A stretch of DNA of 64,000 bases from Actinotalea soli. Its GTDB lineage: Bacteria; Actinomycetota; Actinomycetes; Actinomycetales; Cellulomonadaceae. The position numbers and the translations under genes are program-made. How positions within the stretch are numbered: position 1 is the first letter of the stretch; every line of letters starts with the position of its first letter. Below, in pieces: positions 61,206 through 64,000 of the stretch. The notes under the pieces are model-generated. The model saw only the letters and a program-made list of their open reading frames with translations. It searched no databases and was not told the DNA's origin. The DNA is taken from positions 17,472 through 81,471 of the forward strand of contig NZ_JAGEMK010000012.1 of assembly GCF_017565425.1 (NCBI RefSeq). The letters are read 5' to 3'.

Positions 61206-61825
61206 TCGTGACCGACCTCGGGTCCCTGACCTCCCCGCGGGTGGTGGGCCGCCCGACCCGCGACGGAGGGCAGGCCGAGGCGGCCCGTCGCATCCTCGAC
61301 GTCGCCGCCCCGATGTTCTACGGGCAGGGGGTGCGAGCCATCAGCGCGGACGCGGTGATCGAGGCAGCCCGGGTCACGAAGGCGACCTTCTACCGGCACT
61401 ACCCGACCAAGGACGACCTCGTCGTCGCCTACCTCCACGACGTCTCCGACGCCGAGCGACGTGCCCTGCAGCACTGGCGGTCCCAGCACCCCCGTGACCC
61501 GGCCAGGGTCCTCGAGAGATACGCCCGCACGGTGGGGACGCAGGCCTGCGGTCCGGAGTTCCGCGGCTGCCCTTTCCTCAACGCGATCGCCGCGCACCCC
61601 GACCCCACCCATCCTGTGCGCATCGCCGCCGAGGAGCACCGGGCGTGGTTGCGCTCGTACGCGACAGACCTGCTCACCGAGATGGGCGTCCGTGACGCTG
61701 GACTGGTCTCCGTCCAGCTCGTCATGCTCCGCGACGGCGCGATGGCCACGGGGGACGACGTCCAGCCGGGTCGCGTCACCCAGGCGCTGCTCCGCGCCGG
61801 TGCTGCGGTGGTGCGAGGGGCGTGA
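61202..61825 (+). CDS. TetR-family transcriptional regulator
   Basis: 207 aa, ATG 61202. HTH at about 30-72 (YGQGVRAISADAVIEAARVTKATFYRHYPTKDDL contains the recognition helix). The C-terminal domain (about 90-200) includes GCPFLNAIAAHPDP, characteristic of an often redox- or electrophile-sensing TetR group with a conserved Cys. It likely represses itself and the DoxX-like gene. Confidence 0.92.
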   Translation: MIVTDLGSLTSPRVVGRPTRDGGQAEAARRILDVAAPMFYGQGVRAISADAVIEAARVTKATFYRHYPTKDDLVVAYLHDVSDAERRALQHWRSQHPRDPARVLERYARTVGTQACGPEFRGCPFLNAIAAHPDPTHPVRIAAEEHRAWLRSYATDLLTEMGVRDAGLVSVQLVMLRDGAMATGDDVQPGRVTQALLRAGAAVVRGA

Positions 61826-61885
61826 GGCTGCCTGGTTGGTAGCGTGACCTGCGCGTCAGCGAGGGCGGAGGGGGCAGCGTGAGTC

Positions 61886-63463
61886 GTGAGGGCAGCACGC
61901 CCGCCGTTCCCCGATCACGGCGTGGCTGATCGTCCCGGCCGCTGGAGCATCGCCAGGGCCGCGGTCCTCGTCACCGGCCTGACGGCCTTCTCGACAATCC
62001 TCGGCTTCGGTCGCGACGTGGTGATCGCTGCCGTGTTCGGCGCGGGCCCCTCCCTCGATGCCTACCTCGTCGCCCAAGGGCTGATGAACCTCGTGCTTGC
62101 CCTGGTCGCCGGCGCCATGGCTCGGTCGGTGATCCCTGTGACCGCCAGGGAGGCAGCCATCGAGGACGCCGCGGGGGGCCGGTGCCGGGGGCATCGCGGG
62201 TTCGACGTCGCGCTCACGGTGACCATGGCCGTCCTGGGGATCGGCGCCGTGCTCATGGGGATCCTGGCTGCGCCGGTGACGTCACTGCTCGCCCCGGGGT
62301 TCGGCCCTGAGCAGGCCGAGCTCACCGCCTCCTTGACCAGGGTCGTGCTGGTCGCGACGGTTCTCATCGCTGGCACCAACATGCTCGCGGCCCTCGCCCA
62401 GGCCCACGGGCGGTTCACGTGGTCGGCCCTCGAGGGCGTGCCGTTCAACCTGGTGATGATCACCGCCGCGGGGCTGTTCGGTCCGCGCCACGGGGTGCTG
62501 GCCCTGGCGGTGGGCTTCGTCCTCGGGTCAGGAGCGCGCCTGCTGCTGCAGCTCCCGCCCCTGCGCCACCTCGGACGTGTCCGGCCGAGCATGGCGCTGC
62601 GCGACCCGGCCTTCCAGGAGGTCGCACGGCTCGTGCCGGCGATGCTCGTGGGCACGGCCGTGGTGAACATCAACACGCTGGTCGACCGCGCGGTCGCCTC
62701 GACCCTCGCCGAGGGCAGCATCACGGCGATCTCCTACGGGTGGCGCCTGGTCCACCTCCCCGAGGCCCTGATCATCACCGCACTGCTGGTGCCCCTGTAC
62801 CCGGCGCTGGGTGCGGCCGCCACGAACAAGCCCGAGCTGCGCAGGCTCGTCGGGAGGGGGATGTCGGTCACCGTCACCGTCCTCACGCCCCTCTCCGTGG
62901 CGCTGGCCGTCGCCGCCCACCCCGCGGTGACCGTCGCCTTCGGGCACGGGGCGTTCGATGCCCCTGCCGTCGCCTCGACGGCCGGCGTGGTCGTGTGGTT
63001 CGCCCCCGGTCTCCTCGCTCTGGGGATCCGGCAGGTCGTGGTGCGCGCCTCCTACGCGATCGGGGACCGACGCTCCCCGGTCGTGGTCTCACTGGTCGCT
63101 GTCGCCGTGAACGTCGTGGGGGACGTGGTTCTCGCACCCGTGATGGGGGCGCCTGGGATAGCGCTGGCAACCTCGGTCTCGCTGATCGTCGCTGGCCTCG
63201 TGAATGCCTGGCTTCTCCACCGCCACCATGCCGCGATGCCGCCGGTCGGAGCGCTGATGGCGCGCGCCGCTGTGCTTGCGGTTCTGACCTGGCTCGTCGG
63301 GACGGCGTCACGCGACGCACTCCCCAGCGCCCCGGCCCTCGTTGTCGGGGCAGTCGTCGGACTCGTGGTGTGCGGAGCGTACGTCGTCGGACTCTGGCTG
63401 CTCAGGGCCCCTGAGCGCACGTTGCCGTGGGAGATGCTCCGGGCCGCCCGCCGACGCCCGTGA
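61886..63463 (+). CDS. MurJ/MviN-family lipid II flippase-like protein
   Basis: 525 aa, about fourteen membrane helices of the MATE/MOP fold. GFGRDVVIAAVFGAGPSLDAYLVA (about 32-55) is the MurJ start block. Later VNINTLVDRAVASTL (about 253-267) and ISYGWRLVHLPEAL match. The GTG 61886 start is used; GTG 61922 (VADRPGRW) is an alternative. GGAGGGGG (61869-61876) is better placed for GTG 61879, which opens only a 16-codon frame. It carries polysaccharide or lipid II precursors; a second MurJ is often the housekeeping one. Confidence 0.88.
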   Translation: MRAARPPFPDHGVADRPGRWSIARAAVLVTGLTAFSTILGFGRDVVIAAVFGAGPSLDAYLVAQGLMNLVLALVAGAMARSVIPVTAREAAIEDAAGGRCRGHRGFDVALTVTMAVLGIGAVLMGILAAPVTSLLAPGFGPEQAELTASLTRVVLVATVLIAGTNMLAALAQAHGRFTWSALEGVPFNLVMITAAGLFGPRHGVLALAVGFVLGSGARLLLQLPPLRHLGRVRPSMALRDPAFQEVARLVPAMLVGTAVVNINTLVDRAVASTLAEGSITAISYGWRLVHLPEALIITALLVPLYPALGAAATNKPELRRLVGRGMSVTVTVLTPLSVALAVAAHPAVTVAFGHGAFDAPAVASTAGVVVWFAPGLLALGIRQVVVRASYAIGDRRSPVVVSLVAVAVNVVGDVVLAPVMGAPGIALATSVSLIVAGLVNAWLLHRHHAAMPPVGALMARAAVLAVLTWLVGTASRDALPSAPALVVGAVVGLVVCGAYVVGLWLLRAPERTLPWEMLRAARRRP

Positions 63464-63569
63464 CACCACGGCCAGGGACGCCAGCACCCGAGCACGCTCC
63501 GTGCGAGCTCAGCCGTCCGCGACAGAACCGGCGCACGGAAGCACGTCAACGCAGGTAGCGTCACGGGCC

Positions 63570-63794
63570 ATGGAGGAGCGGTCAACGGACGGGCGGGACG
63601 GCGCAACGAGCCCCTGGCCCGGAACCGTCGTCCTCATGTGCGGGTCGACTGGGGCGATCACGCAGGTGGTTGCCCTCGCCTCGGAAGGAGGTGCAGTCGA
63701 CCGCTGGTTCCTGCTCGTGACGTTCCTGGTGGTGGCTGCGAGTGGACTCGGGATGACTATCACCGCCCGACGGGGGCGTCGCCCCTCGGCGTGA
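63570..63794 (+). CDS. Small membrane protein (74 aa)
   Basis: ATG 63570 with TAGCGT eight bases upstream (possible leaderless start). A charged N-terminus leads to two hydrophobic helices (about 19-37, 45-65) and a basic end ARRGRRPSA. No family recognised. Isolated between murJ-like gene and the rRNA operon end. Confidence 0.45.
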   Translation: MEERSTDGRDGATSPWPGTVVLMCGSTGAITQVVALASEGGAVDRWFLLVTFLVVAASGLGMTITARRGRRPSA

Positions 63795-63856
63795 GCCCGA
63801 GCACCTGGGATTGCGCCTTCGACGGTCCAGGACGTCGACCTCGCGCACGGTGAACG

Positions 63857-63891
63857 CAGAAAGGGCCACCCCATCGGGGTGGCCCTTTCTG
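63857..63891 (-). terminator. rRNA operon terminator
   Basis: A perfect 16-bp stem CAGAAAGGGCCACCCC (63857-63872) with its complement (63876-63891) and a three-base loop, just behind the 5S gene; on the minus strand it ends in CCCTTTCTG, a partial T-run. Confidence 0.88.
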
Positions 63892-63897
63892 AAAAGG

Positions 63898-64000
63898 TGT
63901 TCGGCGGCGACCTACTCTCCCACACAGTCTCCCGTGCAGTACCATCGGCGCAGAAGGGCTTAGCTTCCGGGTTCGGAATGGAGCCGGGCGTTTCCCCTTC
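63898..64000 (-). rRNA. 5S rRNA (partial, 3' part)
   Basis: The reverse strand reads the conserved 5S core CGCCCGGCTCCATTCCGAAC, then CCCGGAAGCTAAGC and ends GTAGGTCGCCGCCGAAC. The 5' end lies beyond the window, and 23S and 16S must follow to the right, because 5S is the last gene of the minus-strand operon. Confidence 0.95.

Overview
The window is chromosomal DNA from a very GC-rich actinobacterium, most likely a Micrococcales member. The markers are GlnR, a WhiB protein, a GlxR/CRP-type regulator, ClpC1, an actinobacterial-type fused MrpA, a small actinobacterial SRP RNA, and the gene order nth / crp / RidA-like / DUF4177 / whiB / ponA2 / metallophosphoesterase that is also known from mycobacteria. 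Species cannot be fixed from sequence alone. Many genes look leaderless: a TANNNT -10 hexamer sits 6-7 bases before the start codon.

Layout. 1-3.2 kb: a NitT/TauT-type ABC importer (binding protein cut by the window edge) with a divergent FadR-type GntR regulator. 3.3-8.5 kb: clpC, a Cof-like HAD phosphatase, and an alpha/beta hydrolase with its TetR regulator. 8.5-15.9 kb: a dense minus-strand run (small membrane protein, nitrobindin-like protein, ygfZ, FUSC protein, GGDEF protein, DUF2516, asparaginase, dtd) that starts at a very compact divergent promoter shared with a DsrE-like gene. 16-23 kb: glnR and a complete mrp Na+/H+ antiporter operon (A/B fused, C, D, E, F, G) behind a possible structured leader. 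23-31 kb: nth, a small helical protein behind a FliA/WhiG-like promoter, crp with a likely autoregulatory site, RidA-like, DUF4177, whiB, ponA2, metallophosphoesterase, tRNA-Pro and a Nudix gene. 31-41 kb: three ABC systems, a YtrA-type GntR operon, lysC-asd, and an SSI-like lipoprotein. 41-51.5 kb: DUF5063, recR, dnaX, a MerR regulator, a LolD/FtsX-type ABC exporter, SRP RNA, and metQ-metN-metI. 

51.5-60.7 kb is more accessory. It holds a Met-rich leader ORF in front of metQ, a truncated VOC-family gene, tRNA-Ser(GGA), and a probable small insertion bounded by 24-bp direct repeats just downstream of that tRNA. It also holds a FecBCD-type metallophore importer with an MFS protein behind a Zur/Fur-like box, a conserved hypothetical protein with fourteen GGTGAC repeats, and an orphan ScoMcrA-head-like protein. 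60.7-64 kb: DoxX-TetR operon with a clear operator, a MurJ-family flippase, a small membrane protein, and the 3' end of an rRNA operon (5S rRNA, minus strand) with its terminator.

The best candidates for something undescribed are the Met-rich leader of metQ, the mrp leader with its overlapping upstream ORF, the tRNA-Ser-linked insertion, the FliA/WhiG-like promoter in front of the RsiG-like small protein, and the paired 50-bp palindromic elements near 8.6 kb. I saw no CRISPR array, prophage, transposase, integrase or biosynthetic gene cluster.
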